A DNA stretch of 64,000 nt from Anaerolineae bacterium (GTDB lineage: Bacteria > Chloroflexota > Anaerolineae > Promineifilales > Promineifilaceae): contig JAHDWK010000029.1 of NCBI GenBank assembly GCA_023382655.1, positions 1 to 64,000 on the forward strand, in the 5' to 3' direction. Under the pieces are notes generated by a model. That model saw only the letters and a list, made by a program, of their open reading frames with translations, had not been told where the DNA came from and searched no databases. Shown here piece by piece: positions 33,981-42,724 of the stretch; position 1 is the first letter of the stretch, and every line of letters starts with the position of its first letter. The translations under genes and the position numbers were made by a program.

Positions 33981-35067
33981 ATTCACAAGGGGGATAGGCA
34001 GTGCGGTCGGGGGGCCACACGGCCGTGTGCCAGTCCAGATATTCCACCATATGCGTTGCCCAGTATTCTTCATTATGGCCGCCGGGATTGATGGTGGTCT
34101 GGTGGGGGATGCCTGCTTGCGTGAGCAGCCGGTCTAGCTCCTCTTGCCCACGCCGTAAAAAGTCCTCTTCGCCCCAATCGAGCCAGATACGCAGGTGGCT
34201 CAGGTCGGCGTCGGCGTAGTTTGCCAGGGGATTGTAGGGGGCCGGATCGGTTTTGAGGCGGAGGGAACTGCTGTGCCCGGCAACGGCAGTAAACAACGCG
34301 CTATGCCGGAACGCCACCATCAACGCCCAATACCCGCCCCGTGAAATCCCACCGATGCTGCGCCCGGCCGCATCGCCCCAGGCGCAGTAGTTGGCCTCCA
34401 CAAAGGGTAGCAGTTCTTCCACAATGACCGCTTCCAAACTGTATGGCCCGCCGGACAGGTTGTTGCCCAAGGGATTGGCGGCGGGCATGATGGCGATGAA
34501 GGGGGGATAACGGCCGTGCCCAATCCCCCCATCCGCATGCCAGGCCAGCCCCAGGTTGAGCCAGTGGTCATCCCCCTGAATAGAGCCAGGTAGCAGGTAG
34601 AGAACGGGGTAGGTACGGCCGTCTTGCCCATAACACGGCGGCAGGTAGACATGATAACTGCGCCAGGAGCCGGCTATTTCACTGGGAAATTGGCTGCGGA
34701 AATACAGCCCGTCGCGGTCACACGGGACAGAGGCGGGTGGCTCATCCAAATAAGGCGCTGTCACCGTTAGCGGGAAGGTGGGCTGAATGCGCGGTGTGGG
34801 GGAAGGGGTAGGGGTGAAGGTGGGCGTATGGGTGGGGATGACGGCTTGCACTGAGCCTGCCGAAGTGGCCGTAGCCGAACTGGTTGGTTGGGGCGTTAAC
34901 GTGGCCGGGGGCACGGCCGTGAACCGGGGTGTATAGCTGGCCGTGGGTGTTAACAGTTGCGAAGAAAGGGGCGCGGCATCAACGGGTACGGCCGTGCCAT
35001 TCCCACACCCCACCATCCATAATACCAGGCTCGCCCACATGAATACCCGCTTAGATAACCAAAACAC
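33979..35067 (-). CDS. Lipoprotein esterase (Fes/EstD-like)
   Basis: About 362 aa. From GTG 35067 the N-terminus has a basic segment, a hydrophobic core and a lipobox ending WMVGC, so Cys is probably lipidated. A long Thr/Pro-rich linker (to about residue 115) is followed by the PF00756-type esterase: YHVYLPPCYG, YPVLYLLPGS, nucleophile Ser in GGISRGGYWAL, and late PGGHNEEYW. ATG 35040 is an alternative start but removes the basic residues of the signal. The open frame to 35256 runs through a word repeat and into the next gene. Substrate unknown. Confidence 0.83.
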   Translation of the reverse strand: MFWLSKRVFMWASLVLWMVGCGNGTAVPVDAAPLSSQLLTPTASYTPRFTAVPPATLTPQPTSSATATSAGSVQAVIPTHTPTFTPTPSPTPRIQPTFPLTVTAPYLDEPPASVPCDRDGLYFRSQFPSEIAGSWRSYHVYLPPCYGQDGRTYPVLYLLPGSIQGDDHWLNLGLAWHADGGIGHGRYPPFIAIMPAANPLGNNLSGGPYSLEAVIVEELLPFVEANYCAWGDAAGRSIGGISRGGYWALMVAFRHSALFTAVAGHSSSLRLKTDPAPYNPLANYADADLSHLRIWLDWGEEDFLRRGQEELDRLLTQAGIPHQTTINPGGHNEEYWATHMVEYLDWHTAVWPPDRTAYPPCE

Positions 35068-35118
35068 CTTCGCGTTCCCTTCGTGTCTTTCACGAAGTCC
35101 TTCGCGCCCTTCGCGGAT
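35055..35118. repeat. Word-repeat hairpin (TTCGCGCCCTTCGCG type)
   Basis: CCTTCGCGTTCCCTTCGTGTCTTTCACGAAGTCCTTCGCGCCCTTCGCGG. Words of the form CTTCGYG repeat and an internal CTTCGTG/CACGAAG inversion is present. It sits between two minus-strand genes. Confidence 0.7.
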
Positions 35119-36383
35119 CATTTGCTCTTTAGCCGCGCCAGCCGGTGTTCCAACTCTGGGCGTACCAGGGCGGCCTGGGCCGGTCGCCAGCTTTGTGCCA
35201 GCCGGATGGCCTGCTCCGTCCAGTAGATGGCTTGCGCGGTGTTTTTCTCGTGCCATTCGTAATACTTCGCCAGTTCAATGTGCGCGGATACATCATCAAA
35301 ACTGGTGGCGGCGATTTGCTGCCAGAGGGGGACGGCTTCGGCCTGACGGCCGTGCCGTTTCAACAGCCAGCCCAACTCCGCCAAGTTTTGGTGATACAGG
35401 TCGAGGGGCAAGTCGCCTTGCGCGGCCCAACGCAGGCATTGTTCGGCCACGTCTGTTTGCCCCAGGCTGGCCTGCCAGCGTCCCAGGCTAAACAGGTCAA
35501 CGGCGTCATCGTCGGCTTGTGGCTGGCTGAACTGCTGCGCCACCCGCGCCGCCAGCGTCACCATGGAGAGTAGGTCAATCTGGTTGTGGTAAAAGACACG
35601 CACGAGTTCACGGCCGTCGCCCGTGCGCACATAGTCGTGGTACAGGCCGGGGATGAGCCAGCCGGGCACATCGTCCTGGGTGCGGCGCACCCCCAGGAGG
35701 GGTGGTTCCAACGCGCTCAACGCTACCGAGCCAAGCCGGGCGCGCCAGAGGCGGCGAGCCGGCGGCAGCAAATCCAGGTGGGGCATTTGCGGCAGGGGGC
35801 TGGGCTGGCGGTTCATCAGGTGGCGGGTGTCTAGCAGGGGGACGTCAAAGGTACGGCCGTTAAAGGTAATCAGCCCCGCCTTGCCCACCAACAGTTCATC
35901 GAGCAAGGTGAGCATGGCTGCTTCGTCGCCAAAATCGGGCACGAAGTATTGGCGCGTCACCAGGGCGTCCGCTTCAAAGTAGGCCACGCCGACCATGAAG
36001 GCGATGGTAGACGCCCCGGCCAACCCGGTGGTTTCGGTGTCTAGAAAGAGGAAGTCGCGGAAATCCAATTCCTGAAAACGGCCGTCGCGCGTCAGCGGCG
36101 TCAGGCTGGCGGGCTGGTGGTGCAGCAGGTCAGCCAGGGTGTGACGGCCGTGCCGGTAAGGCAGCGGATACACTTTGTCCACGATGAGGGTCTGGCCGAC
36201 GGCCGTATCCACCATTTCCGCGCCGGGCAGCAGAGTGATGAGGGGTTCGGTGGCGGTGTGGGGGGACGGCCGTGGGGAGGGCAGCAGCGTGGGATCAACG
36301 GGCGGCGCGGGTTTTAGCTGCCGCGCTCCTTTGACCACACCCAACTGCCGCAGCCTGTTCTGAAATTCCTGCTCATCGGCCAT
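35118..36383 (-). CDS. RNase H-like (YprB-type) exonuclease domain protein with TPR
   Basis: 421-aa protein. The RNase_H_2/YprB-type domain spans about residues 110-280 and holds the acidic motifs LFLDTETTGL (first Asp/Glu), ITFNGRTFDVPLL (second) and NQIDLLSM (third), the DEDD-like set for 3'-5' exonuclease activity. The C-terminal 130 residues are TPR-like (FSLGRWQASLGQTDVAEQ, LAELGWLLKRHGRQAEAV). ATG 36383 is preferred; the longer frame to 36524 overlaps the divergent reductase. Eight ACGGCCGT copies fall in it. Confidence 0.85.
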   Translation of the reverse strand: MADEQEFQNRLRQLGVVKGARQLKPAPPVDPTLLPSPRPSPHTATEPLITLLPGAEMVDTAVGQTLIVDKVYPLPYRHGRHTLADLLHHQPASLTPLTRDGRFQELDFRDFLFLDTETTGLAGASTIAFMVGVAYFEADALVTRQYFVPDFGDEAAMLTLLDELLVGKAGLITFNGRTFDVPLLDTRHLMNRQPSPLPQMPHLDLLPPARRLWRARLGSVALSALEPPLLGVRRTQDDVPGWLIPGLYHDYVRTGDGRELVRVFYHNQIDLLSMVTLAARVAQQFSQPQADDDAVDLFSLGRWQASLGQTDVAEQCLRWAAQGDLPLDLYHQNLAELGWLLKRHGRQAEAVPLWQQIAATSFDDVSAHIELAKYYEWHEKNTAQAIYWTEQAIRLAQSWRPAQAALVRPELEHRLARLKSK

Positions 36384-36420
36384 GGGGCGATTGTATGCAG
36401 GTAGGGGGGGATGGGCAATA

Positions 36421-36440
36421 GGGTAATAAATAGTTGGGCG
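36421..36440. other. Left boundary motif of accessory block (GTTGGGC)
   Basis: GGGTAATAAATAGTTGGGCG, identical except one base to 40743-40762 and close to 39019-39038. GTTGGGC fits the integron core-site consensus GTTRRRY. An alternative is the GGGCAAT/GGGTAAT word-repeat family. Confidence 0.45.
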
Positions 36441-36522
36441 CTTCGCCAGGTTTGAAAAAAGTGGTTTTCTGGTCTTGATAAAAAAGAAAATATGTTCTAC
36501 TATCCAATAAAGGAGAATTACC

Positions 36523-37110
<588 letters not shown>

Positions 37111-37231
37111 TGAGAATTTCAATTATCTGATAACAAAAGGGTTTCAGATAGCCGAAGTTAATATGTCCTCCGATAATAAGTCATGGGTTGTAGTTTAGAC
37201 GGAAAATATCAAATCCGAAGGAGTAGAGTAA

Positions 37232-37693
37232 ATGCTGAGAGCAACAATAGCGGAGACGCGTGCCTTCGAAAGTTGGCAAGACTACCAAGAGGCCCTCAAG
37301 CGTGCAATCGCGCCGCTCACCGAAGAACAACTGCAGCGACGGCTTATACCGGGTCTGCGTACGTCTGGAGAAATCGCCGAACATATCGTCTTTGGGCGTG
37401 CTCTGCATCTGCACCGCACTCTGGGCGAGGAGGTTGCGGAATTGACGCCGCTGCTCCGGTGGGATGACACCGACGACCCACCGCATACTGCCACCGAGAT
37501 TCTGCATGGGCTGGAACTGACCTGGCGGTTCATCACTGCCTGTCTGATGCGCGGATCACCTAACGACGCTATCTCCGAGGAGGAGGTATCGATTATGCAG
37601 TCGATCTGGGGGCTCCTTGACCACGACCTGCCCCACGCTGGGGAACTATCGTTGCTGTTGGGTGCGGATGGCATGCCTGGGGTGGAGATTTAG
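37232..37693 (+). CDS. DinB-like four-helix protein
   Basis: 153-aa DinB/YfiT-type protein. Helical throughout, with the putative metal-binding His in IAEHIVFGRALHLH and in LLDHDLPHAGELSLLLG. DinB-like enzymes bind zinc or nickel and some are thiol-dependent transferases; the function here is unknown. GAAGGAG lies upstream of the ATG. No ACGGCCGT. Confidence 0.85.
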   Translation: MLRATIAETRAFESWQDYQEALKRAIAPLTEEQLQRRLIPGLRTSGEIAEHIVFGRALHLHRTLGEEVAELTPLLRWDDTDDPPHTATEILHGLELTWRFITACLMRGSPNDAISEEEVSIMQSIWGLLDHDLPHAGELSLLLGADGMPGVEI

Positions 37694-37759
37694 CTCGCGG
37701 TCAACACTACAGGAATACAAAATTTCAGCTTTGTAACCAATTACATGAAAAAGGTATAT

Positions 37760-38125
37760 ATGAACAATTCCAACACACACAATAAACGTATCGCAAAAAT
37801 GACCTTCGCCTCCGTCTATCCGATGTATGTGGAAAAAGTGGAGAAGAAAGGCAGAACCAAAGAAGAGTTGCATCAGGTCATCGAGTGGTTAACCGACTTC
37901 GATGATCAGAAGCTTCAGGAACTAATGGAAGAAAATGTAACTTTTGAAACATTCTTCCAACGGGCTTCGCTAAACCCGAATGTGCACCTCATCACCGGCG
38001 TGATCTGTGGGTATCGGGTGGAGGAAATCGAGGATCCTTTGACGCAGCAGGTCAGGTACTTGGATAAGCTAGTGGATGAGTTGGCGAAGGGCAGGAAGAT
38101 GGAGAAGATTTTGCGTGGTTCGTAA
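37760..38125 (+). CDS. DUF2200 family protein
   Basis: 121-aa protein matching DUF2200: KRIAKMTFASVYPMYV, KGRTKEELHQVIEWLTDFD, TFETFFQRA, ITGVICGYRVEEIEDPL and YLDKLVDELAKGRKMEKIL. Function unknown. ATG 37760 with AAAAGG five bases upstream is preferred over ATG 37745. It is a typical accessory-genome family. Confidence 0.88.
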   Translation: MNNSNTHNKRIAKMTFASVYPMYVEKVEKKGRTKEELHQVIEWLTDFDDQKLQELMEENVTFETFFQRASLNPNVHLITGVICGYRVEEIEDPLTQQVRYLDKLVDELAKGRKMEKILRGS

Positions 38126-38144
38126 GATGTTAGGAGGGACTGGA

Positions 38145-38160
38145 GGAGCCTTTCGGCTCC
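38145..38160 (+). other. Short GC hairpin before peptidase gene
   Basis: GGAGCC-TTTC-GGCTCC, followed by CCATAAAT and no T-run. It could be a weak terminator or simply occlude the region before the next ribosome-binding site (AAGGAGAGG). Confidence 0.4.
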
Positions 38161-38185
38161 CCATAAATCAGCAAGGAGAGGCATC

Positions 38186-38851
38186 ATGAAATTTCTGCTC
38201 ACATCCGCTGGCATCAAAAACACGAGCATCCACGACGCGCTGGTCGCCCTGCTGGGTAAACCGATTGCCGAGGCCAGCGCCCTCTGCATTCCCACCGCGA
38301 TCTACCCCTTCCCCGGCGGGCCTTCAATGGCTTACCGGTTCATCAGCGGATCAACCGCCAACCCCATGTGCGAATTGGGTTGGAAGTCGTTGGGCGTGCT
38401 GGAACTCACGGCCCTACCCAGCATTAAAGAAGGGTATTGGATCGCTGCTGTCCAGGAGGCTGACGCCCTGCTGGTGAATGGCGGCGATGTCCTGTATCTG
38501 TGTGGCTGGATGCGGGAGTCCGGACTGGCAGACCTCCTGCCGTCGCTGCGCGAGACAGTCTATGTGGGGGTGAGCGCCGGCAGTATGGTGACGGCCCCTA
38601 TTTTCGGAGAGACGTACGACGACCCGGATACGCCCTTCGTCATTGATAAGGGGCTGGGATTGGTTGACTTTGCGTTGCTTCCACACCTGGATCACGAGGA
38701 CCACCCGGAAAGTTCCACGGCCAACGTGGAAAAAATGGCTGCCGAGGTTCCAGTGCCGACCTACGCGATTGACGACGAGACGGCCGTCAAAGTAACCGAC
38801 GGCACCGTCGAAGTCGTCTCCGAAGGCCGCTGGAAACTGTTTACTGCCTAA
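38186..38851 (+). CDS. Peptidase S51 family protein (PepE-like)
   Basis: 221-aa class-I glutamine-amidotransferase-like serine peptidase. LLVNGGDVLYLCGWMRESGL, the nucleophile Ser in VGVSAGSMV, and LLPHLDHEDHPES are characteristic. PepE acts on Asp-X dipeptides; relatives include cyanophycinases, so the substrate is open. AAGGAG lies 8 bases before ATG 38186. Contains one ACGGCCGT near its 3' end, and its stop is followed at once by repeat copy A. Confidence 0.9.
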   Translation: MKFLLTSAGIKNTSIHDALVALLGKPIAEASALCIPTAIYPFPGGPSMAYRFISGSTANPMCELGWKSLGVLELTALPSIKEGYWIAAVQEADALLVNGGDVLYLCGWMRESGLADLLPSLRETVYVGVSAGSMVTAPIFGETYDDPDTPFVIDKGLGLVDFALLPHLDHEDHPESSTANVEKMAAEVPVPTYAIDDETAVKVTDGTVEVVSEGRWKLFTA

Positions 38852-38852
38852 G

Positions 38853-39037
38853 TGTGGGCAGCAACGGCCGTTGCTCCCCACCCACCTCTCTCTTCTACCC
38901 CCAAAATCAACATGCCCGCAGATCGAATGGTTGCGCTAACTAACAGCTAAACAACTGCTTGCCCTCACGAGATTGCCAGTTATCATTCCCTGCAAAAGAA
39001 TACCCTGCAATCGGTGCAGGATAATAAATCGTTGGGC
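38853..39037 (+). repeat. Accessory-block repeat, copy A (185 bp)
   Basis: Homologous over its length to 40613-40761. Shared blocks: GGCAGCAACGGCCGT, CTCTTCTACC.CCAAAAT, TGCTTGCCC, AGTTATCATTCCC, and a hairpin TACCCTGCA/TGCAGGATA followed by AATAAATCGTTGGGC. It has a 34-nt insertion (about 38920-38953) absent from copy B. It ends in the core-like GTTGGGC (39031-39037) and is followed by a kinase gene. Confidence 0.9.
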
Positions 39038-39118
39038 CGCTCTTGTCTCATCGTGGGCATAATTAAGCACACCCGAATAAGTTGTTTCTGTTCTGAATTT
39101 CTGGATAGTGAGGAAACA

Positions 39119-39703
39119 GTGCAAGTACCCCAAGTTCCCGTGATACTTATTGGACCAATGTGCGCCGGCAAGAGTACAATCGCTCAATGCTTGGCTGGGC
39201 AACTGAACATGCCGCGATACGAGCTTGATGAGATGCGTTGGAACTATTACGCGGAAATTGGGTATGATCCAGCCACGCTTGCTCCGATCGCACAAGCTGA
39301 GGGGATGGTGGGCGTGGCCCGCTACTGGAAACCCTTTGAAGTATATGCAGTGGAACGTGTGCTGGCGGATGCACCCCAGGCGATAGTGGATTTTGGGGCC
39401 GGCCATTCGGTTTATGAGGATGCGACACTATTGAGTCGTGTGCAGCGAGCACTGGCACCATATCCGAATGTCATCTTGCTATTACCATCGCCAGATCTCG
39501 GCGAGTCAGTAACCCTGTTGAACGCCCGATTAGTCACGCTTCTCGAAAAGGAAGTGGGAACAGTCGATCCGGCCGTTTTGGCAATGAATGAGCACTTTGT
39601 GAAGCATCCATCAAATCATCAACTGGCCAAGCATGTGGTCTTCACCAAGGATAAAATTCCAGAAGAGACGTGCGCGGAAATAGTTCAATTGCTTGTTTCA
39701 TAA
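39119..39703 (+). CDS. P-loop kinase-like protein (shikimate kinase/AAA_33 type)
   Basis: 194-aa P-loop NTPase. The Walker A is GPMCAGKSTIAQ (about residues 11-22), with a substrate region RYELDEMRWNYY and a LLLPSPDLGES strand end. It resembles small-molecule kinases such as shikimate kinase-like proteins; the substrate is unknown. GTG 39119 with GAGGA just upstream is the likely start; the frame open to 39014 lies inside repeat copy A. RYYYAAC-type GCCCAAC follows the stop by six bases. Confidence 0.75.
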   Translation: MQVPQVPVILIGPMCAGKSTIAQCLAGQLNMPRYELDEMRWNYYAEIGYDPATLAPIAQAEGMVGVARYWKPFEVYAVERVLADAPQAIVDFGAGHSVYEDATLLSRVQRALAPYPNVILLLPSPDLGESVTLLNARLVTLLEKEVGTVDPAVLAMNEHFVKHPSNHQLAKHVVFTKDKIPEETCAEIVQLLVS

Positions 39704-39709
39704 ATTGCA

Positions 39710-39745
39710 GCCCAACACGGCTTGCAGGCGACTCTGCTTCGCTCG
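39710..39745 (+). other. Possible attC left arm remnant
   Basis: GCCCAAC (39710-39716, RYYYAAC consensus) then ACGGCTTGCAGGCGAC, the position and shape of the left arm of an integron attC right after a cassette stop codon. No matching right arm was found; a MITE lies 70 bp further on. Confidence 0.3.
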
Positions 39746-39817
39746 CGGTGCTCGCGGCGCGGGGATTACTTACACAGAACAAAGACGCTATAATTTGTCT
39801 CAATTAACGTTAAGAAT

Positions 39818-39931
39818 GTGTCTAAAAAGGCCATTTTTGTGATTGTCATGCCCGCGTAGGCGGGCATCCACCTCGTTTATGGATTCCCGCTTTCGCGGGA
39901 ATGACAGTCGTTAATAATCGTTTTTAGACAC
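39818..39931. mobile_element. MITE-like element (114 bp)
   Basis: Terminal inverted repeats GTGTCTAAAAA (39818-39828) and TTTTTAGACAC (39921-39931) are perfect. Inside are TGTCAT/ATGACA and two hairpins: ATGCCCGC-GTAG-GCGGGCAT (39848-39867) and ATTCCCGC-TTTC-GCGGGAAT (39883-39902). It has no coding capacity. The element ends just before the ribosome-binding site of the DUF1801 gene. No clear target-site duplication is visible. Confidence 0.8.
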
Positions 39932-39948
39932 TCTCTAAGGAGTCAAAA

Positions 39949-40353
39949 ATGGCTGAGATGAAAACGAAGGTGAACGAGGCGAGCGTCGAGGAATTTCTGA
40001 GTAAAGTCGAAAACGAGCAAAAGCGCGAGGATTGCTTTGAGATCGTTAAGATGATGAAGCAGGTGACGAAGCAAGAGCCAAAAATGTGGGGACCTGCCAT
40101 TATCGGCTTTGGCTCATATCATTACAAGTATGAAAGTGGGCGGGAAGGCGATATGCCGCAGATCGCCTTCTCCCCCCGCAAACAAAACCTCACGCTCTAT
40201 ATTGGGGTAGGCGACAACTCTGACAACCCACTGCTCAAAAAACTTGGTAAATATACAACGGGCAAGGTTTGCTTGTATATTAAGAAACTGGCAGATGTGG
40301 ACCGGAACGTTTTGCAGGAACTGATCGCGGACTCATTCAAAAAGGCTCTTTGA
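39949..40353 (+). CDS. DUF1801 domain protein
   Basis: 134-aa YdhG/DUF1801-type protein: EEFLSKVENEQKREDCFEIVKMM, MWGPAIIGFGSYHYKYESG, IAFSPRKQNLTLYIGVG, GKVCLYIKKLADVDRNVL. Function unknown; the fold is related to iron-binding CyaY-like proteins. TAAGGAG lies upstream, immediately after the MITE terminus. No ACGGCCGT. Confidence 0.88.
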   Translation: MAEMKTKVNEASVEEFLSKVENEQKREDCFEIVKMMKQVTKQEPKMWGPAIIGFGSYHYKYESGREGDMPQIAFSPRKQNLTLYIGVGDNSDNPLLKKLGKYTTGKVCLYIKKLADVDRNVLQELIADSFKKAL

Positions 40354-40612
40354 TCTGGGTACGCCTTAAGTTATATCAAAAATGTCGTCCCGAGCAGATT
40401 GACTCACGATTGCCGACGTCTATCGCCGCAATCACGAACCGCCCAACACAGCGTACACCCGGCTGGTGGGAGTCTGCGCGTTTTCAAGCAGTTTTCTTGG
40501 CTTGAGGTTGGTTCCGGTCAAAGTGGCGTCTTCTCGTCCCACCCACCAGCGAATAACGCCAGCCGTTAGGGCAACCGATTCTTCTTTTCCCAGGATGGGG
40601 CCACCTGCCCGA
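40354..40612. other. 259-bp stretch with no supported gene
   Basis: Contains GCCCAAC (40441-40447, RYYYAAC) followed by CACAGCGTACACCC, but no complementary right arm. An 80-codon minus-strand frame (40432-40674) overlaps it and has no recognisable features. Looks like eroded cassette or insertion remnants. Confidence 0.4.
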
Positions 40613-40761
40613 GTGTTGGCAGCAACGGCCGTACCCCCACCCACATCTCCCTCTTCTACCACCAAAATTAACATGACCGCTGCTTGCCCCCTTGAGATTG
40701 CAAGTTATCATTCCCCCATAAGAATACCCTGCAAGCGGTGCAGGGTAATAAATAGTTAGGC
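40613..40761 (+). repeat. Accessory-block repeat, copy B (149 bp)
   Basis: Partner of copy A (38853-39037). The hairpin TACCCTGCA/TGCAGGGTA is perfect here (loop AGCGG), followed by ATAAATAGTTAGGC; GTTAGGC (40755-40761) fits GTTRRRY. A kinase gene starts 28 bp later. Confidence 0.9.
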
Positions 40762-40789
40762 GTCATCTACTCTTAATTCGAAACGGAAC

Positions 40790-41299
40790 ATGGGTATCAA
40801 GAACTACTTAATCGAGGGCGTTTCCTGCGCCGGTAAAACCACGGTCTGCAACGAACTCCAGCGGCGCGGCTACCACGCCATCCACGGCGACAGGGAATTG
40901 GCCTATTGGGGCGATTCAAAAACCGGCGCGCCCCTTATTGGTTGCGCCGGAGAGCATCGTACCTGGATGTGGAACGTTGAGAAGGTCAGAGCTTTGGTGG
41001 CCGATCAAAACCATGCGGCAACGTTCTTTTGCGGGGGTTCCAGGAATTCCGACCGTTTCATCAATTTGTGGGATGGAGTTTTCGTTCTTGAGATCGATCT
41101 GGATACGCTGAACCGGCGTCTTGCCGCCCGACCTGAAGACGAGTGGGGAGGATCGGCAAGCGAAGGAGAATCCTTTGCGCGATTACAACATGCGACAAAA
41201 GAAGGCTTTCCCACGAACGCAATCATAATAGACGCCACGGCACCCCTTTCCAGCATCGTTGACACAATTCTTGAAAATGCCAACTTGGTGTCGCCGTAA
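40790..41299 (+). CDS. P-loop kinase-like protein
   Basis: 169-aa P-loop protein with Walker A EGVSCAGKTTVCNEL (about residues 9-23), HGDRELAYWGD as likely substrate loop, and FVLEIDLDTLNRRLAARPEDEWGG with Arg residues of a lid-like segment. Probably a nucleoside/nucleotide- or small-metabolite-kinase-like protein of unknown substrate. It starts 29 bp after the GTTAGGC boundary and is followed 62 bp after its stop by an attC-like site, exactly the layout of a gene cassette. No ACGGCCGT. Confidence 0.82.
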   Translation: MGIKNYLIEGVSCAGKTTVCNELQRRGYHAIHGDRELAYWGDSKTGAPLIGCAGEHRTWMWNVEKVRALVADQNHAATFFCGGSRNSDRFINLWDGVFVLEIDLDTLNRRLAARPEDEWGGSASEGESFARLQHATKEGFPTNAIIIDATAPLSSIVDTILENANLVSP

Positions 41300-41360
41300 G
41301 AACAGACTTATAGTAGTGCCCGCTTTTAGCCGAAAGCAGACACAGGAGACCAGGAATGAC

Positions 41361-41468
41361 GCCTAACAACAGGATGGAGCTGACGGCCAGCCTGTGCTAA
41401 TCTCAAAGAAATCAATGAAGCTTCAGCCCCTTAGCTGTTCCGGCCGCAGCTCATCCAGAACGTTATAT
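41361..41468 (+). other. attC-like recombination site
   Basis: Left end GCCTAAC (41361-41367, fits RYYYAAC) and right end GTTATAT (41462-41468, near GTTRRRY). The left inner arm GGATG-G-AGCTG-A-CGGCC pairs with the complement of GGCCGCAGCTCATCC, leaving exactly two unpaired bases five apart. Unpaired extrahelical bases in the left arm are the structural signature of integron attC sites. Size about 108 bp, within the known range. Confidence 0.65.
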
Positions 41469-41539
41469 GGCCGTACCCCTCCCCCCTCTCCAAACCACAC
41501 AAATAAAGAACCGCATAGCTCCGTATCGTCAGTGCCTCA

Positions 41540-41596
41540 GACCGTGATGCGTGAGGCGTGACCGGGAAAACTTCACGCATCACGTATCACGCATTA
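41540..41596. repeat. Word-repeat hairpin (GCGTGATGC type)
   Basis: GTGATGCGTGAGGCGTGACC on the left; TTCACGCATCACGTATCACGCATTA on the right, just after the CARDB gene stop on the minus strand. Same word as 30350-30396. Confidence 0.8.
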
Positions 41597-42472
41597 GCTT
41601 TCTTTGATGGTGACGGGCAGGAACTGTTGGTAAGCCGGCGTGGGCGTGGGTGTGCAGGGCGGCGGCAGGGTGGGGATGGGCAGGATGGTGCTGAAGCTGT
41701 TGTTCTGCTCGTTGCTTTCCGCAATCAGGTTGGTGGCGTCGGCCACGGCCGTCACTTCCCCCAACATCCCGCCAAACACCAGCGATGTCTCTTCCCCGGC
41801 AGCCAATCCCGGCACTGTTTGCTGTTGGCTGCCATTTACCTCAATCACAAATGGCCCGGTGGCAGCGGCTGTGCCCACATTTTGCACCCACACCCGCGCG
41901 CCCAGGTCGGGCGGGTGCGTATCACACTGGGGTGTACCGCCGTTGTAGGTGATGTTGCTGATGATCAGGTCAGGTAAATCGCCCGTGGGCGCTAGTTGCA
42001 CTGTGATCGGATCAGAAAAATCGCTAACCCACCACCAGTTCCAGTAATCACCACAATACCGCTCGCCAAAAAGGGCCGAACGGAAGGTGATGGTGCCGGT
42101 GGTCACGGCCGTTAACGTAATCGTGCGTGGCATAGGGATGGGCGGCCCCAGGATGATACTCTCTGGGGCAAAGATAGGCGCGTCCTCGCCCTGCTGTGTC
42201 AGCGCCAACTCCATCAACGGAAAGACACAACCGGGGGCAATGGTCAGACTGGTAGTAACGGATATGACCTCGCCCACAACTAGCTGCGTATCGGACGTGG
42301 ATACTTCGGCCGTGGCCCAAAAGGTGGGCTGTGTGGTAGGGGTGGCGGTAGGTGTAAGTGTCGGTGTAGTGGTGAGCAGGGGCACGGCCGTGACCGGCAT
42401 GACCCAACCCCACATCACCAGGGGCCAGGCCAATAATCCCAGGCATACAATGAACAAAGCTGCTTTTTTCAT
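41594..42472 (-). CDS. Secreted CARDB-domain protein
   Basis: 292-aa exported protein. Signal peptide (residues 1-30), Thr/Pro-rich linker (about 32-50), a beta-rich domain, then a CARDB-type Ig-like domain (about 165-265; DLIISNITYNGG, ARVWVQNVGTAAATGPF, LIAESNEQNNSFS). The C-terminus is a Pro/Thr stretch and FLPVTIKES, which resembles the YLPIVIK end of the subtilase at 61686. CARDB modules mediate adhesion or domain spacing; a cell-surface role is inferred. Confidence 0.83.
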   Translation of the reverse strand: MKKAALFIVCLGLLAWPLVMWGWVMPVTAVPLLTTTPTLTPTATPTTQPTFWATAEVSTSDTQLVVGEVISVTTSLTIAPGCVFPLMELALTQQGEDAPIFAPESIILGPPIPMPRTITLTAVTTGTITFRSALFGERYCGDYWNWWWVSDFSDPITVQLAPTGDLPDLIISNITYNGGTPQCDTHPPDLGARVWVQNVGTAAATGPFVIEVNGSQQQTVPGLAAGEETSLVFGGMLGEVTAVADATNLIAESNEQNNSFSTILPIPTLPPPCTPTPTPAYQQFLPVTIKES

Positions 42473-42587
42473 AGGAACCTCCTTATGGTGCGAATAGTGT
42501 CAGTTTACACGATGCGTGTTGTTCAACTGTTGATAAACCGTTGACCAGGCGTTTTTCCGCACACGGCGATTAAAATCGCGGCAACAA

Positions 42588-42643
42588 ACAGCAAAGCCGA
42601 CCTTCGTCGGCTAAGAACAGTCGGCGCAGGCCGACTTTGCTTC
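42588..42643. repeat. Double hairpin upstream of aldo/keto reductase
   Basis: Nested inversions: AGCAAAGCCGACC against GGCCGACTTTGCTT, enclosing GCCGAC-CTTC-GTCGGC and GTCGGC-GCAG-GCCGAC. Located in the 252-bp divergent spacer 42473-42724, which also holds ATTTATCTGCCACATAAACGGGTGGCAGAT and no gene. Confidence 0.7.
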
Positions 42644-42724
42644 TTGTTGGTGCAGATTTATCTGCCACATAAACGGGTGGCAGATGGTGTCTGTTCTGGC
42701 TACAATTCGCGGTGGAGGCTATTA

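Noticed and set aside
35068..35256. N-terminal extension of the lipoprotein esterase
   Set aside because: It runs through a word repeat and into the 3' end of the upstream exonuclease gene, and would bury the lipoprotein signal.
39809..39815. GTTAAGA as the right end of an attC starting at 39710
   Set aside because: Breaks the GTTRRRY consensus and its flank does not pair with the left arm.
40432..40674. 80-codon minus-strand reading frame in the accessory block
   Set aside because: No Shine-Dalgarno, no family resemblance, and it overlaps repeat copy B.
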